Of a DNA stretch of 64,000 nt, positions 7,730 to 20,711 are shown in pieces. Origin of the DNA: Arsenophonus sp031446105 (lineage in GTDB: Bacteria; Pseudomonadota; Gammaproteobacteria; Enterobacterales; Enterobacteriaceae); contig CP132907.1 in assembly GCA_031446105.1 (NCBI GenBank), positions 682,001 to 746,000 of the forward strand, read 5' to 3'. The notes beneath the pieces are model-generated. The model saw only the letters and a program-made list of their open reading frames with translations, made no database searches and was not told the origin of the DNA. How positions within the stretch are numbered: the stretch's first letter is position 1; each line of letters opens with the position of its first letter. Made by a program: the position numbers and the translations under genes.

Positions 7730-8697
7730 AATGTATTATCTAAACGAAGAGAAATTATTTCGCCAGAATAAGAAAATATTTTGCCATTTTTCTTTAATAA
7801 AATGGCCCCATTCTTATCCACTCCTTTTACAATACCAGTCTCATTACGATTACCAATTCGTAATTTCACTTTTTTATCTAAAAAAATATCTAAAGCTAAC
7901 CAACGTTCAATAAAAGGAACAAAACCATATTTTTCAAAAATTAATAATTGATTACGCAAAACTGCAATAAGTTTACCAGCAATTATATTTTTTTCTATTT
8001 TCATTCCTGTTTTTTCAAGATTAATCCAATTTTGATTAATTTTTTTTGCATGAATTTGGCTCATTGAAATATTTATTCCAATACCAATAATAATATCTAC
8101 CATATATCCAATTTTGCTTTTCATTTCAACTAAAATTCCAGCAAGTTTTTTTTCATTTAAATAAAGATCATTAGGCCATTTTACCTTTATATTACTACCA
8201 ATCAATTGATTAAGAGTTTCCGCTATTACAATAGCAACTACCAAACTTAATCCTATTGTAGAAGTACGAGCATCTTCTAGATACCAATATAAAGACAAAT
8301 AAAGATTGCATCCAAAGGGAGAAACCCAATTGCGACCATAACGTCCTCTGCCAGCTATTTGATATTCTGCCACACAAGCATCACCAGATTGCAATTGATC
8401 AACACAATCTAACAAATATTGATTAGTAGAATTAAGAACAGATTTTACAAATATTTTATCTTTTTTAACTACACTATAAATTTTATTATAATCTAATAAA
8501 TTTATTTTTTTAGAAATTTGATAAAAATTATTATTTGTAATATTTACTTCAATACCTAATTTATTTAATCTATTAATATGCTCATTAAAATCAACACATG
8601 TAAGACCAAATAATTGAGTTAAGTAATCACCTAAATAAATATTACCATCAGCAAGTATTTTTATAAGTTCTAAAGAAATATGTAAATCTTTCATCAT
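7723..8697 (-). CDS. birA: Biotin-[acetyl-CoA carboxylase] ligase / biotin operon repressor
   Basis: 324 residues (321 in E. coli). BirA makes biotinyl-AMP and attaches biotin to AccB. The adenylate-binding loop GRGRYGR (116-122), the STNQ motif (90-93), KWPNDLYL (173-180) and KLAGILVE (184-191) are intact, and the C-terminal SH3-like domain is present. The N-terminal winged helix is still recognisable (about residues 1-62), though diverged, so repressor activity is uncertain. The ATG overlaps the murB stop (TAATG), as expected for a murB-birA operon. Confidence 0.96.
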   Translation of the reverse strand: MMKDLHISLELIKILADGNIYLGDYLTQLFGLTCVDFNEHINRLNKLGIEVNITNNNFYQISKKINLLDYNKIYSVVKKDKIFVKSVLNSTNQYLLDCVDQLQSGDACVAEYQIAGRGRYGRNWVSPFGCNLYLSLYWYLEDARTSTIGLSLVVAIVIAETLNQLIGSNIKVKWPNDLYLNEKKLAGILVEMKSKIGYMVDIIIGIGINISMSQIHAKKINQNWINLEKTGMKIEKNIIAGKLIAVLRNQLLIFEKYGFVPFIERWLALDIFLDKKVKLRIGNRNETGIVKGVDKNGAILLKKNGKIFSYSGEIISLRLDNTFS

Positions 8698-9734
8698 TAA
8701 AGAACATCCATAGGATTTATTTCGCCATATTCATCTATAAAATGAACTTCAGGTTCTAAAGTAACATTAAATTTTTTTATAACTTTTTTATATATATAAC
8801 TAGCTAATTTTATAACATCTGTTCCAATCGCATTATTTTTATTAATTAAAACTACGGCTTGATTCATATCTACTGCTGCACCACCATATTGATAACCTTT
8901 AAGATTACATTGATCAATAAGCCATCCGGCAGAAAGTTTTACTTTTCCATCTAATTGAAGATATGTAGGACATTGAGGATAAAGAATCTTAATTCTATTT
9001 GCAATTATTTGAGAAACAATTGGGTTTTTAAAAAAACTACCTGCATTTCCAATAAAAAGAGGATCAGGTAATTTATGTTTTCTGATATCACAAATTATAT
9101 TAAACATGTTTTCTGGTGTAATATTTTTTATTCTTAATGAAACTAATTCACCATATGTTAATATTGGTTTCCATAATTTTTTAAGCTTTAACCCTACTGA
9201 AATTACTGCAAAATTTTTATAATATTTATACTTTAATATGCTATTTCTATAACTAAATTGACATTCATTAACATTTAAACAATATTTTTTTTTATTGTCT
9301 AAATTAATTATATTTACATAATGACAAACATCTTTGAATTCAATACCATAAGCTCCAATATTCTGTATTGGCGCAGCACCTACAGATCCTGGAATTAAGG
9401 CCATATTTTCTAATCCATAAATACCAAGTTTAATAAGTTCTTTAATCAATTTATGCCAATTATTTCCTGCACCTACATGTATAAACCAATTTTGAGATGA
9501 TTCAGTGATATTTAATGTGGTAATTTTGTTTAAAATTACTATACCTTTAAAATTATTTAAAAATAAAACATTGCTTCCTTTTCCCAATAATAAAACGGGC
9601 CATCCTTTTAATTTTGCATTTTTCCATAAAAATAATAATTCTTTTATTGAAAAAGCCGAATATATTGCTTTAGCATTTACATCAAGATTAAAAGTATTGC
9701 GAATTTTATGGTTATCATAATTTTTATTATACAT
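8697..9734 (-). CDS. murB: UDP-N-acetylenolpyruvoylglucosamine reductase
   Basis: 345 residues (342 in E. coli, type I MurB). MurB is the FAD enzyme that reduces enolpyruvyl-UDP-GlcNAc to UDP-MurNAc. FAD-binding motifs LLGKGSNVLF (49-58) and ALIPGSVGAAPIQNIGAYG (112-130) are conserved, as are Arg163 (YRNS), the catalytic Ser233 in NAGSFFKNP and the Glu-rich EPEVHF motif (327-332). The first Met adds a few residues before the conserved region. Together with glmS, glmU and mrcB it indicates that peptidoglycan is still made. Confidence 0.97.
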   Translation of the reverse strand: MYNKNYDNHKIRNTFNLDVNAKAIYSAFSIKELLFLWKNAKLKGWPVLLLGKGSNVLFLNNFKGIVILNKITTLNITESSQNWFIHVGAGNNWHKLIKELIKLGIYGLENMALIPGSVGAAPIQNIGAYGIEFKDVCHYVNIINLDNKKKYCLNVNECQFSYRNSILKYKYYKNFAVISVGLKLKKLWKPILTYGELVSLRIKNITPENMFNIICDIRKHKLPDPLFIGNAGSFFKNPIVSQIIANRIKILYPQCPTYLQLDGKVKLSAGWLIDQCNLKGYQYGGAAVDMNQAVVLINKNNAIGTDVIKLASYIYKKVIKKFNVTLEPEVHFIDEYGEINPMDVL

Positions 9735-9845
9735 ATATAATATTCTATATATTTTTTTTGTTCTTATATATTTTTTTTAAAGATTAACAAAAAATAAAAA
9801 ATTATTTTATAATAGAAAATAATTTTATAAAATAAACATAAAAAA

Positions 9846-9889
9846 TATTCAAAAAGCCACTCATTTTAAAATGAGTGGCTTTTTGAATA
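9846..9889 (-). terminator. Terminator of the rRNA operon (44-base perfect palindrome)
   Basis: A perfect inverted repeat just after the 5S gene. The GC-containing core AGCCACTCAT / ATGAGTGGCT is flanked by A and T runs, so the RNA would form a strong hairpin with a U tract in either direction. It is only about 7 bases from the 5S 3' end, and is probably the rrn operon terminator and a barrier protecting murB from read-through. Confidence 0.85.
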
Positions 9890-9895
9890 AAAAAA

Positions 9896-10014
9896 GGCCT
9901 GACAATTCCCTACTCTCGCATGGGGGAACCCCACACTACCATCGGCACTACGACATTTCACTTCTGAGTTCGGAATGGGATCAGGTGGGGCCATCGCGCT
10001 AAAATTGCCAGACA
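9896..10014 (-). rRNA. rrf: 5S ribosomal RNA
   Basis: About 119 bases that follow E. coli 5S closely, with conserved blocks CCCCACCTGA, CCGAACTCAGAAGTGAAA, GCCGATGGTAGTGTGGGG and CATGCGAGAGTAGGGAA. The terminal stem TGTCTGGCA/TGTCAGGC pairs. Ends are estimated by alignment to E. coli and may be off by a base or two. It is the last gene of the rrn operon. Confidence 0.96.
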
Positions 10015-10080
10015 AATTTTATATTAAATATCTTTATATTTATTTTTTTATTGGGATAAAACAAGCTAATTTTCAAAAAA

Positions 10081-10097
10081 AACATCTTTAGTGTTAT

Positions 10098-10106
<9 letters not shown>
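10081..10106 (-). other. 3' arm of the 23S rRNA processing stem
   Basis: This segment, at and beyond the 23S 3' end, is complementary to 13084-13110 at the 23S 5' end, with about one mismatch and one bulge over 25 bases. This matches the long stem that RNase III cuts in E. coli pre-23S RNA. Confidence 0.75.
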
Positions 10107-13083
<2,977 letters not shown>

Positions 13084-13091
<8 letters not shown>

Positions 13092-13110
13092 CACAACCTA
13101 AAGATGTTTT
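13084..13110 (-). other. 5' arm of the 23S rRNA processing stem
   Basis: Complementary to 10081-10106 beyond the 23S 3' end. Pairing of the 23S ends through this stem is the expected RNase III substrate. Its preservation in otherwise eroded spacer suggests selection for rRNA maturation. Confidence 0.75.
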
Positions 13111-13200
13111 TTAAAAAATAATTTAAAAAATAATTTTTTGATTGTTTTTATTATATGTTTATAAATATATAATAATTTAGTTAATTAGCTTATTTCAAAT

Positions 13201-13212
13201 TGTTAAAGAACT
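13201..13212 (-). promoter_or_regulatory. boxA-like antitermination site in the 16S-23S spacer
   Basis: The reverse strand reads AGTTCTTTAACA, close to the boxA consensus TGCTCTTTAACA. It lies between tRNA-Ala and 23S, where E. coli rrn operons also carry a second boxA. It would recruit NusB and S10 (NusE) for antitermination. Confidence 0.55.
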
Positions 13213-13281
13213 TATATATTTAATTTTTGAATTAGATAAATAAAAAAATTTTACAAATAATTAAAAAATTAAAATATTTTT

Positions 13282-13354
13282 TGGAGCCAAGCGGGATTGA
13301 ACCGCTGACCTCCTGCGTGCAAAGCAGGTGCTCTACCAGCTGAGCTATAGCCCC
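13282..13354 (-). tRNA. alaT: tRNA-Ala (anticodon TGC), CCA not encoded
   Basis: 73 bases nearly identical to E. coli alaT: GGGGCTATAGCTCAGCTGG at the 5' end, anticodon loop TTTGCAC, T arm with TTCAATC. Acceptor GGGGCTA/TGGCTCC, discriminator A (13282), followed by A residues rather than CCA, so CCA must be added enzymatically. It lies in the 16S-23S spacer after tRNA-Ile. Confidence 0.97.
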
Positions 13355-13414
13355 TTATCTTTTTTTTTATCATTACACTTTTTTAAAAAAAATCTTTTAA
13401 GACTTTTTATAATA

Positions 13415-13491
13415 TGGTAGGCCTGAGTGGACTTGAACCACCGACCTCACCCTTATCAGGGGTGTGCTCTAACCACCTGAGCTACAAGCCT
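13415..13491 (-). tRNA. ileT: tRNA-Ile (anticodon GAT)
   Basis: 77 bases including an encoded CCA (13417-13415). AGGCTTGTAGCTCAGGTGG at the 5' end, anticodon loop CTGATAA and T arm match E. coli ileT. Acceptor AGGCTTG/CAGGCCT pairs with one wobble. Ile-Ala spacers occur in E. coli rrnA, rrnD and rrnH, whereas rrnB and rrnC, whose flanking genes surround this operon, carry tRNA-Glu. Confidence 0.97.
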
Positions 13492-13508
13492 AATGATATT
13501 TTAAAATC

Positions 13509-13529
13509 AGACAATTTATGTGGACACCA
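13509..13529 (-). other. 3' arm of the 16S rRNA processing stem
   Basis: The 21 bases here are complementary to 15189-15209 upstream of 16S, with only two non-Watson-Crick positions. This corresponds to the RNase III stem enclosing pre-16S RNA in E. coli (the GTGGGCACC region). Confidence 0.8.
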
Positions 13530-13556
13530 TTACAAAATTTCATCTAATTAATATTT

Positions 13557-15113
<1,557 letters not shown>

Positions 15114-15188
15114 AAAGTTTGATGCTTAAAAAATATCAAGTGTCAAAAAAAAATGTATTTTTTAAGATTGTATTTTTGATGTTTTTGT

Positions 15189-15209
15189 TGGTGCCCACAT
15201 AGATTGTCT
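15189..15209 (-). other. 5' arm of the 16S rRNA processing stem
   Basis: AGACAATCTATGTGGGCACC in the 16S leader, very similar to the E. coli rrn leader and complementary to 13509-13529 downstream of 16S. It forms the long stem cut by RNase III during 16S maturation. Confidence 0.8.
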
Positions 15210-15216
15210 AATTAAA

Positions 15217-15229
15217 TTTTTAAAGAGCA
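15217..15229 (-). promoter_or_regulatory. boxA antitermination site in the 16S leader
   Basis: TGCTCTTTAAAAA on the minus strand, eight bases upstream of the 16S processing stem arm, matching the E. coli leader boxA (TGCTCTTTAACAA) in sequence and position. It is the binding site for NusB and S10 (encoded by rpsJ in this window) in rrn antitermination. Confidence 0.85.
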
Positions 15230-15249
15230 TTTTTACCATTAAAAAAATC

Positions 15250-15277
15250 ATTTTACTTTTTGAAATAATAAAGTCAA
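15250..15277 (-). promoter_or_regulatory. rRNA operon promoter (P2-like)
   Basis: TTGACT (15277-15272), a 16-base spacer, then TAAAAT (15255-15250). E. coli rrnB P2 has TTGACT with a 16-base spacer as I recall it, so both hexamer and spacing agree. The site is 20 bases upstream of boxA. A weaker P1-like pair (TTGTTT at 15378, TATCAT at 15355) lies about 100 bases further upstream. Confidence 0.65.
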
Positions 15278-15740
15278 GTAGTTATTTGCATTTCTTGATA
15301 ATAATTTAATAACAATTAAATTATGACTTAAATTATGACTTATAAAATTATGATATTATCTAGTATAACACCAAACAATTAAAAATAGCAAAAAATAAAA
15401 AATATTTTTGATTAAAAAAATCAATAAAAATAAAAAAAAGTAGCAAAAAAAATAACTAAAATATTATTTTAGAAAAAATAATTTATATGGTCAATTATTA
15501 TATGTAAAAATATAAAAATTTTGTTTTTTATAAAAAAATAATTTTTATTTTAAAGAATTAACAATTTTACTTTTAAAATGGATATTTTTTCTTTTTTTTA
15601 TAATAAAAAGTTATTTTTTAAAAAATCTGATTTTAAAATAAAGTATAATTTTGTTTTATATTTTTTTTAAAAATAAAAAAATAAATTAAAAAATTAAAAA
15701 AAATAAAAAATATTATAACAAGCATTTTATAAATAAATAT
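15278..15740. other. AT-rich spacer between rrn promoter and asnA
   Basis: About 460 bases with no gene. In E. coli, viaA, ravA, kup and the rbs operon separate asnA from rrnC; none is visible. It may contain an upstream rrn promoter. Both flanking units are transcribed leftward, and no clear asnA terminator is seen. Confidence 0.5.
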
Positions 15741-16733
15741 TTATAACATATCAATAACTTCCGTTTGATGTTCAATGGACCATACACTACATTGTACTTG
15801 ACCAATGTGTTTTTTTTGAAGCAATAACATAACTAAACGTGATTGTCCAATACCTCCACCTATTGTTTGTGGCATATAACCGTTTAATAAAGCTTGATGC
15901 CATTCAAAAAAAATTCTGTTATGATATCCTGTAATTTCTAATTGATTTTTCAGTGACTTTTCATCAACACGTATACCCATTGATGAAATTTCAAATGCAT
16001 TTTGCAATACAGGGTTCCATACAATAATATCACCATTTAAACCAATAAATCCTTCACTATTTTTTGTCGTCCAATCGTCATAATCAGGAGCACGTATATC
16101 ATGAACAAAACCATGAGATAATGTTCCACCAATGCCAATAATAAAAACTGCACCAAATTTTTTAACTATAGCATATTCTCTTTCATTGGAATTAAGATTA
16201 GGGTAAAGTTGTAATAATTCTTCACTATGAATAAAAAAGATCTGATCAGGTAAAAATGGAATTAAATTAAATTTAAAACTAACAACTTCTTCTGTTTTTT
16301 TTATTATTTTATAAATTTCGATAACTGTTTTTTTTAAATAATCTAAAGAGCGATCTTTTTTTAAAATTACCTTTTCCCAATCCCATTGATCAACAAATAC
16401 AGAATGCATAGGTGTTAAACAATCTTCATCAGGACGCAATGCTTTCATATGCGTATATATGCCTTCCCCTGGTTTAAAATTAAAACGAGCCAAAATTTTT
16501 CGTTTCCACTTAGCCAAAGAATGTACAATTTCAAATACAACATTCGGGATAGATTTTATTTTAACTTCTACTGCTTTTTCATATCCTGACAAATTATCTT
16601 GAATACCATCACCAAGACGACTTAAAATAGGACATTGTATTTCAATTAAAGATAATTTTTTTTCTAATAAATTTGAAAAATAAGATTTAATAAAATTAAT
16701 TTGTTTTTGTTTTTCTACAAATAATTTTTCCAT
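15741..16733 (-). CDS. asnA: Aspartate-ammonia ligase (asparagine synthetase A)
   Basis: 330 residues, exactly the E. coli length. AsnA forms asparagine from aspartate, ATP and ammonia. It is related to class II aminoacyl-tRNA synthetases. Conserved blocks include VHSLAKWKRKIL, GEGIYTHMKALRPDED, HSVFVDQWDWE, VHDIRAPDYDDW and the C-terminal GGGIGQSRLVM. The adjacent regulator asnC of E. coli is absent. It keeps the ancestral place beside mioC and oriC. Confidence 0.98.
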   Translation of the reverse strand: MEKLFVEKQKQINFIKSYFSNLLEKKLSLIEIQCPILSRLGDGIQDNLSGYEKAVEVKIKSIPNVVFEIVHSLAKWKRKILARFNFKPGEGIYTHMKALRPDEDCLTPMHSVFVDQWDWEKVILKKDRSLDYLKKTVIEIYKIIKKTEEVVSFKFNLIPFLPDQIFFIHSEELLQLYPNLNSNEREYAIVKKFGAVFIIGIGGTLSHGFVHDIRAPDYDDWTTKNSEGFIGLNGDIIVWNPVLQNAFEISSMGIRVDEKSLKNQLEITGYHNRIFFEWHQALLNGYMPQTIGGGIGQSRLVMLLLQKKHIGQVQCSVWSIEHQTEVIDML

Positions 16734-17323
16734 CTTTTACCTTATAAATTATATTTTATTATTATATTAAAAATTTCTTAATTTCAAAATAAAAATATTA
16801 TTTTATATAATTTTAATACATAAATTTACAAAATAAATAAATTTTATTTAAATAAACAAATTTTTGATTTATAAAATATATTTTTAAAAAAAACAAAAAA
16901 TTTATTTACAATAATTATTAAAAAATAAATATTTAAAAAAATAATATATTTCATAATATAATATCATAAATATAAACATATAAAATAAAAAAATAATTTT
17001 AATTTCTAAAAATTAACAAAAATATTTAGATTTCAAAAAAAACAAAAAATGTATATATTTAATATGTTTTTTTAAATATATAAAATTTTAATTCATCATA
17101 ATAAAAATAATCATCAATATTATTTATATACATTAATTAAACATTAATAATTACAATTAAACACTAATAATTAATAAAATTGCATTCATAAAAAAACATA
17201 ACAATAAAAAATAAAAAAATATAAAATACACATTAAAGTAAACCTAAACTCAGTTAGGTTATACTTAAGGCCATTAAAAATCATATTTTTGAAAAAAAAT
17301 ATCAAAAAATATTGAGATTCAAA
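16734..17323. other. AT-rich spacer between divergent asnA and mioC
   Basis: About 590 bases with no gene. E. coli has asnC here, and no remnant can be recognised. It should hold the divergent asnA and mioC promoters. An inverted repeat (17241-17260) next to a TATACT hexamer is the only structured element I noticed. Confidence 0.5.
17241..17260 (+). promoter_or_regulatory. Inverted repeat upstream of mioC, possible operator or hairpin
   Basis: Perfect 7-base arms AACCTAA / TTAGGTT separated by 6 bases. A TATACT hexamer (17260-17265), a possible -10 for mioC, starts at its last base, so a protein bound to the repeat would cover the -35/spacer region. No convincing -35 is present. It ends about 63 bases before the mioC start. 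Confidence 0.3.
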
Positions 17324-17785
17324 ATGAAAAAAATAACATTAATAACTGGTAGTACAATGGGTACCGCCGAATATATAGCTGAATATGCAGCTAAAATATT
17401 AAAAAAACATAACTTTGAAACCAACATAAAACATGGACCAAATCTAAAAGATTTATCCATGCAAGGTATTTGGTTAATTATATGCTCTACTCATGGAATG
17501 GGTGAACTACCCGAAAATATAAAACCTTTAGCAAAAGAAATTAAAAAAAAAAACAATCTTGAAAAAATTTTTTATGGTGCAATAGGAATAGGAAGCAGAG
17601 AATATGATACTTTTTGTGGCGCAATTCATAAACTAGATCTTTTACTAAAAAAACAAAATGCTAAAAAAATAGGAAAAACCCTAGAAATCAATATATTAGA
17701 ATCTAATTTTATAGAGAATTTCATAAAACAATGGATTAAAAAATGGAGTAAAAAGATTACTGATTTACAAATTATAATAAGTTGA
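17324..17785 (+). CDS. mioC: Flavodoxin-like protein MioC
   Basis: 153 residues (147 in E. coli). The FMN-binding loop ITGSTMGTAEYIAEYAA follows the N-terminal strand, and the block YGAIGIGSREYDTFCGAIHKLD is nearly identical to E. coli MioC. MioC is a small FMN protein linked in vitro to biotin synthase; its physiological role is unclear. I chose the ATG at 17324 with a GAGA element about 7 bases upstream; a TTG four codons earlier is less likely. It lies next to oriC as in E. coli, and its stop overlaps the R4-equivalent DnaA box. Confidence 0.95.
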   Translation: MKKITLITGSTMGTAEYIAEYAAKILKKHNFETNIKHGPNLKDLSMQGIWLIICSTHGMGELPENIKPLAKEIKKKNNLEKIFYGAIGIGSREYDTFCGAIHKLDLLLKKQNAKKIGKTLEINILESNFIENFIKQWIKKWSKKITDLQIIIS

Positions 17786-18010
17786 TAACTTTGTTAATAA
17801 GTACTAGAATAACTTGTTTTTATAAATAAATAAAAAAAGATTTATTTTATATTGTGAATAACTTATTATATTAATACAAACTTATCCTATACACGATCAC
17901 TTATCATTCACAATTAAATATCTTAACAAGATCATAATCTTACTAAAATATTTTAATTTATTAACAGATAATCTTTATTATAATAAAAATAATAATCTAA
18001 AAAAAATAAA
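17780..18010 (+). other. oriC: Chromosomal replication origin (oriC)
   Basis: The mioC-mnmG gap holds an element collinear with E. coli oriC. From 17852 about 70 bases align without gaps to the recalled E. coli sequence, with roughly 49 identities by hand. DnaA boxes: TGTGAATAA at 17853-17861 (R2 place, perfect TTATNCACA on the other strand), TCATTCACA at 17904-17912 (R5/M place), TTATTAACA at 17958-17966 (R1 place, one mismatch) and a degenerate AGTTGATAA at 17780-17788 (R4 place). GATC survives at 17895 and 17930. The DNA on the mnmG side is pure A/T and fits the unwinding element. Confidence 0.85.
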
Positions 18011-18165
18011 TATTTGTAATTATTTATTTTTATGATTTCTAAACTATTTCAAAAAAAATTATATTTTAAAAAAATTAAATAAAATTAATTGTTTTTTATT
18101 TATATAATTTATGTAAAATTAAAAACAAAACAAAAATAAAATAAATTAAGGTATAAAAATTTATA

Positions 18166-20058
18166 ATGTTTTATCCAAAAAAATTTGAAATCATAATTAT
18201 TGGTGGAGGACATGCTGGAACAGAAGCAGCTCTAGCTGCTTCTCGAATGAAATGTAAAACTTTACTAATAACACATAATATTGAAACAATAGGTCAAATG
18301 TCTTGTAATCCATCTATTGGCGGAATTGGGAAAGGTCATCTAGTAAAAGAAATTGATGCATTAGGTGGGTTAATGGCTATTGCAACTGATAAATCAGGTA
18401 TTCAATTTAAAACACTTAATGCAAGAAAAGGACCTGCAGTACGTGCGACAAGAGCACAAACTGATAGAATGCTTTATAAGAAAAATATCAGAACAAAATT
18501 AGAAAAAGAAGAAAATTTAATGATATTTCAACAAAATGTTATAGATCTTATAGTAAAAAATGATCATATTATTGGAATAATAACACAAATTGGATTAAAA
18601 TTTTATGCAAAATCTGTATTATTAACTGTAGGAACATTCCTAAATGGTAAAATACACATAGGATTAAAAAGTTTTGATGGTGGTAGAGCAAGTGATCCTT
18701 CTTCGATTCATTTATCAAATAAATTAAAAGAATTACCATTAAAAATCAACAGATTAAAAACAGGAACTCCTCCTAGATTGGATGCTAGGAGTATTGATTT
18801 TTCAAAACTAATACCACAATTTAGTGATAATCCAATACCAATTTTTTCTTTTTTAGGCACATCAGATCAACATCCGAAACAATTACCTTGTTATATCACT
18901 TATACCAATGAAAAAACTCATCAAATAATTAATAAAAATTTAAAATATAGTCCTATATATACAGGCATAATCAAAAGCACAGGACCACGTTATTGTCCCT
19001 CTATTGAAGATAAAATAGTTCGATTTCCTCATAGATCTGCACATCAAATATTCTTAGAACCAGAAGGACTGACAAGCAACGAAATTTATCCTAATGGAAT
19101 TTCTACAAGTTTACCTTTTGATATACAAATAGAAATGATTCATTCAATTAAAGGTTTAGAAAATGCAGATATTACTAGATCTGGATATTCTATTGAATAT
19201 GATTTTTTTGATCCACGTGATTTAAAACCTACTTTGGAACATAAATTCATAAAAGGACTTTTTTTAGCTGGTCAAATTAATGGTACTACAGGTTATGAAG
19301 AAGCTGCAGCACAAGGATTATTAGCTGGAATTAATGCCGCTCTTTATTTTCAAGAAAAAACAGGATGGTACCCACGTCGTGATCAAGCTTATATTGGTGT
19401 TTTAATCGATGATCTTTGTACATTAGGTACTACAGAACCTTATCGCATGTTTACTTCAAGAGCAGAATATCGAATTATGCTACGTGAAGATAATGCTGAT
19501 CTTCGTTTAACTGAAAAAGGTCATAAACTTGGATTGATTGACGATAATCGCTGGAAAATATTTTGTCAAAAAGTTGAATTTATTGAAAAAGAACGTCAAA
19601 GATTACGTAATACTTGGATTAATCCTTATTGCAATGATATTAATGATATTAATAAAATTTTAAATGCACCACTTTCAAAAAAAACTAATGGAGAAGAATT
19701 ATTACGTCGCCCTGAAATAAATTATACACTGCTTACTTCATTAAAATATTTTTCACCGTTAGTTGTTTATGATACTCAAATTACAGATCAAATTGAAATT
19801 CAAATAAAATACGAAGGTTATCTTCTTCGTCAAAAAGAAGAAATAAAAAAACATATGCGTAATGAATATATAACTTTACCAATTAATATAGATTATAAAA
19901 ATATCAAAGGTCTCTCTAATGAAGTAATAGAAAAACTTAATGTTCATAAACCAATTTCTATTGGTCAAGCATCACGTATATCAGGTATTACTCCTGCAGC
20001 AATATCAATATTATTAATATGGTTAAAAAAACAAAATTTATTACATATAAATATTTAA
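18166..20058 (+). CDS. mnmG: tRNA uridine-5-carboxymethylaminomethyl modification enzyme MnmG (GidA)
   Basis: 630 residues (629 in E. coli). With MnmE (also in this window) MnmG installs the cmnm5/mnm5 group on U34 of several tRNAs. FAD motif GGGHAG (13-18), the Cys-containing SCNPSIGGIGKGHLVKEID (46-64), the second Cys in YCPSIEDKIVRFP, and AGQINGTTGYEEAAAQG are intact. It starts at the right edge of oriC, as in E. coli. The usual downstream partner rsmG (gidB) is missing. Confidence 0.98.
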   Translation: MFYPKKFEIIIIGGGHAGTEAALAASRMKCKTLLITHNIETIGQMSCNPSIGGIGKGHLVKEIDALGGLMAIATDKSGIQFKTLNARKGPAVRATRAQTDRMLYKKNIRTKLEKEENLMIFQQNVIDLIVKNDHIIGIITQIGLKFYAKSVLLTVGTFLNGKIHIGLKSFDGGRASDPSSIHLSNKLKELPLKINRLKTGTPPRLDARSIDFSKLIPQFSDNPIPIFSFLGTSDQHPKQLPCYITYTNEKTHQIINKNLKYSPIYTGIIKSTGPRYCPSIEDKIVRFPHRSAHQIFLEPEGLTSNEIYPNGISTSLPFDIQIEMIHSIKGLENADITRSGYSIEYDFFDPRDLKPTLEHKFIKGLFLAGQINGTTGYEEAAAQGLLAGINAALYFQEKTGWYPRRDQAYIGVLIDDLCTLGTTEPYRMFTSRAEYRIMLREDNADLRLTEKGHKLGLIDDNRWKIFCQKVEFIEKERQRLRNTWINPYCNDINDINKILNAPLSKKTNGEELLRRPEINYTLLTSLKYFSPLVVYDTQITDQIEIQIKYEGYLLRQKEEIKKHMRNEYITLPINIDYKNIKGLSNEVIEKLNVHKPISIGQASRISGITPAAISILLIWLKKQNLLHINI

Positions 20059-20711
20059 TTTAAAAAATAATTTATTGTAAATAATATTAACAATATCTTT
20101 TTAAATAATTAAATAAAAAAAATAAGATAACTTTATGATTTTTAGAAAAGTGTTAAATTTATTAAAATTTAGTTAATAATATGATTTTTTAATAAAAATA
20201 TTATGCACAATATAAAAAAATCATTAGCATTTTTAACTTAAAAAAATAAAAAATATTATTTTCTAATAATTAATAATTCTAAAATAGAAAAAATAATTTT
20301 TAAAAAATTTTTATTTTTTATTTATTTGAGAAATATAGATTTTTTTAAAAAATACAAAAAAAATAATAATAATTATAAAAATAAACAAATTTATTGAATT
20401 AAGTTTTATATTTAAATATTATACATACGGAATATAAAATTGTATTATAATTGATTAACAATTAAAATCTTTATAAAAATTTAATTAACAAAAAATTATT
20501 ACATAAATAATAATATTTTATAATAAAATATTTTTTTATTTTTTTATAATTTTAATAAAAAATAATAATAAATTATATAAAAACAATAATAAATTATAAT
20601 TTTAAGCAATTTTTAATAAAATATTTTTTAATTAAAAGTTAAGAATTTAAAACCATAATTTGAGTAAGAAATCAATAACAATAATTCCTAATAAAAAAAA
20701 GGTAAAAAATT
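20059..20711. other. AT-rich spacer where rsmG and atpI are expected
   Basis: About 650 bases without a gene between mnmG and atpB. E. coli has rsmG and atpI here. No remnant of either is recognisable. The atp operon promoter should lie here; no convincing -35/-10 pair stands out in this A/T background. Confidence 0.5.
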
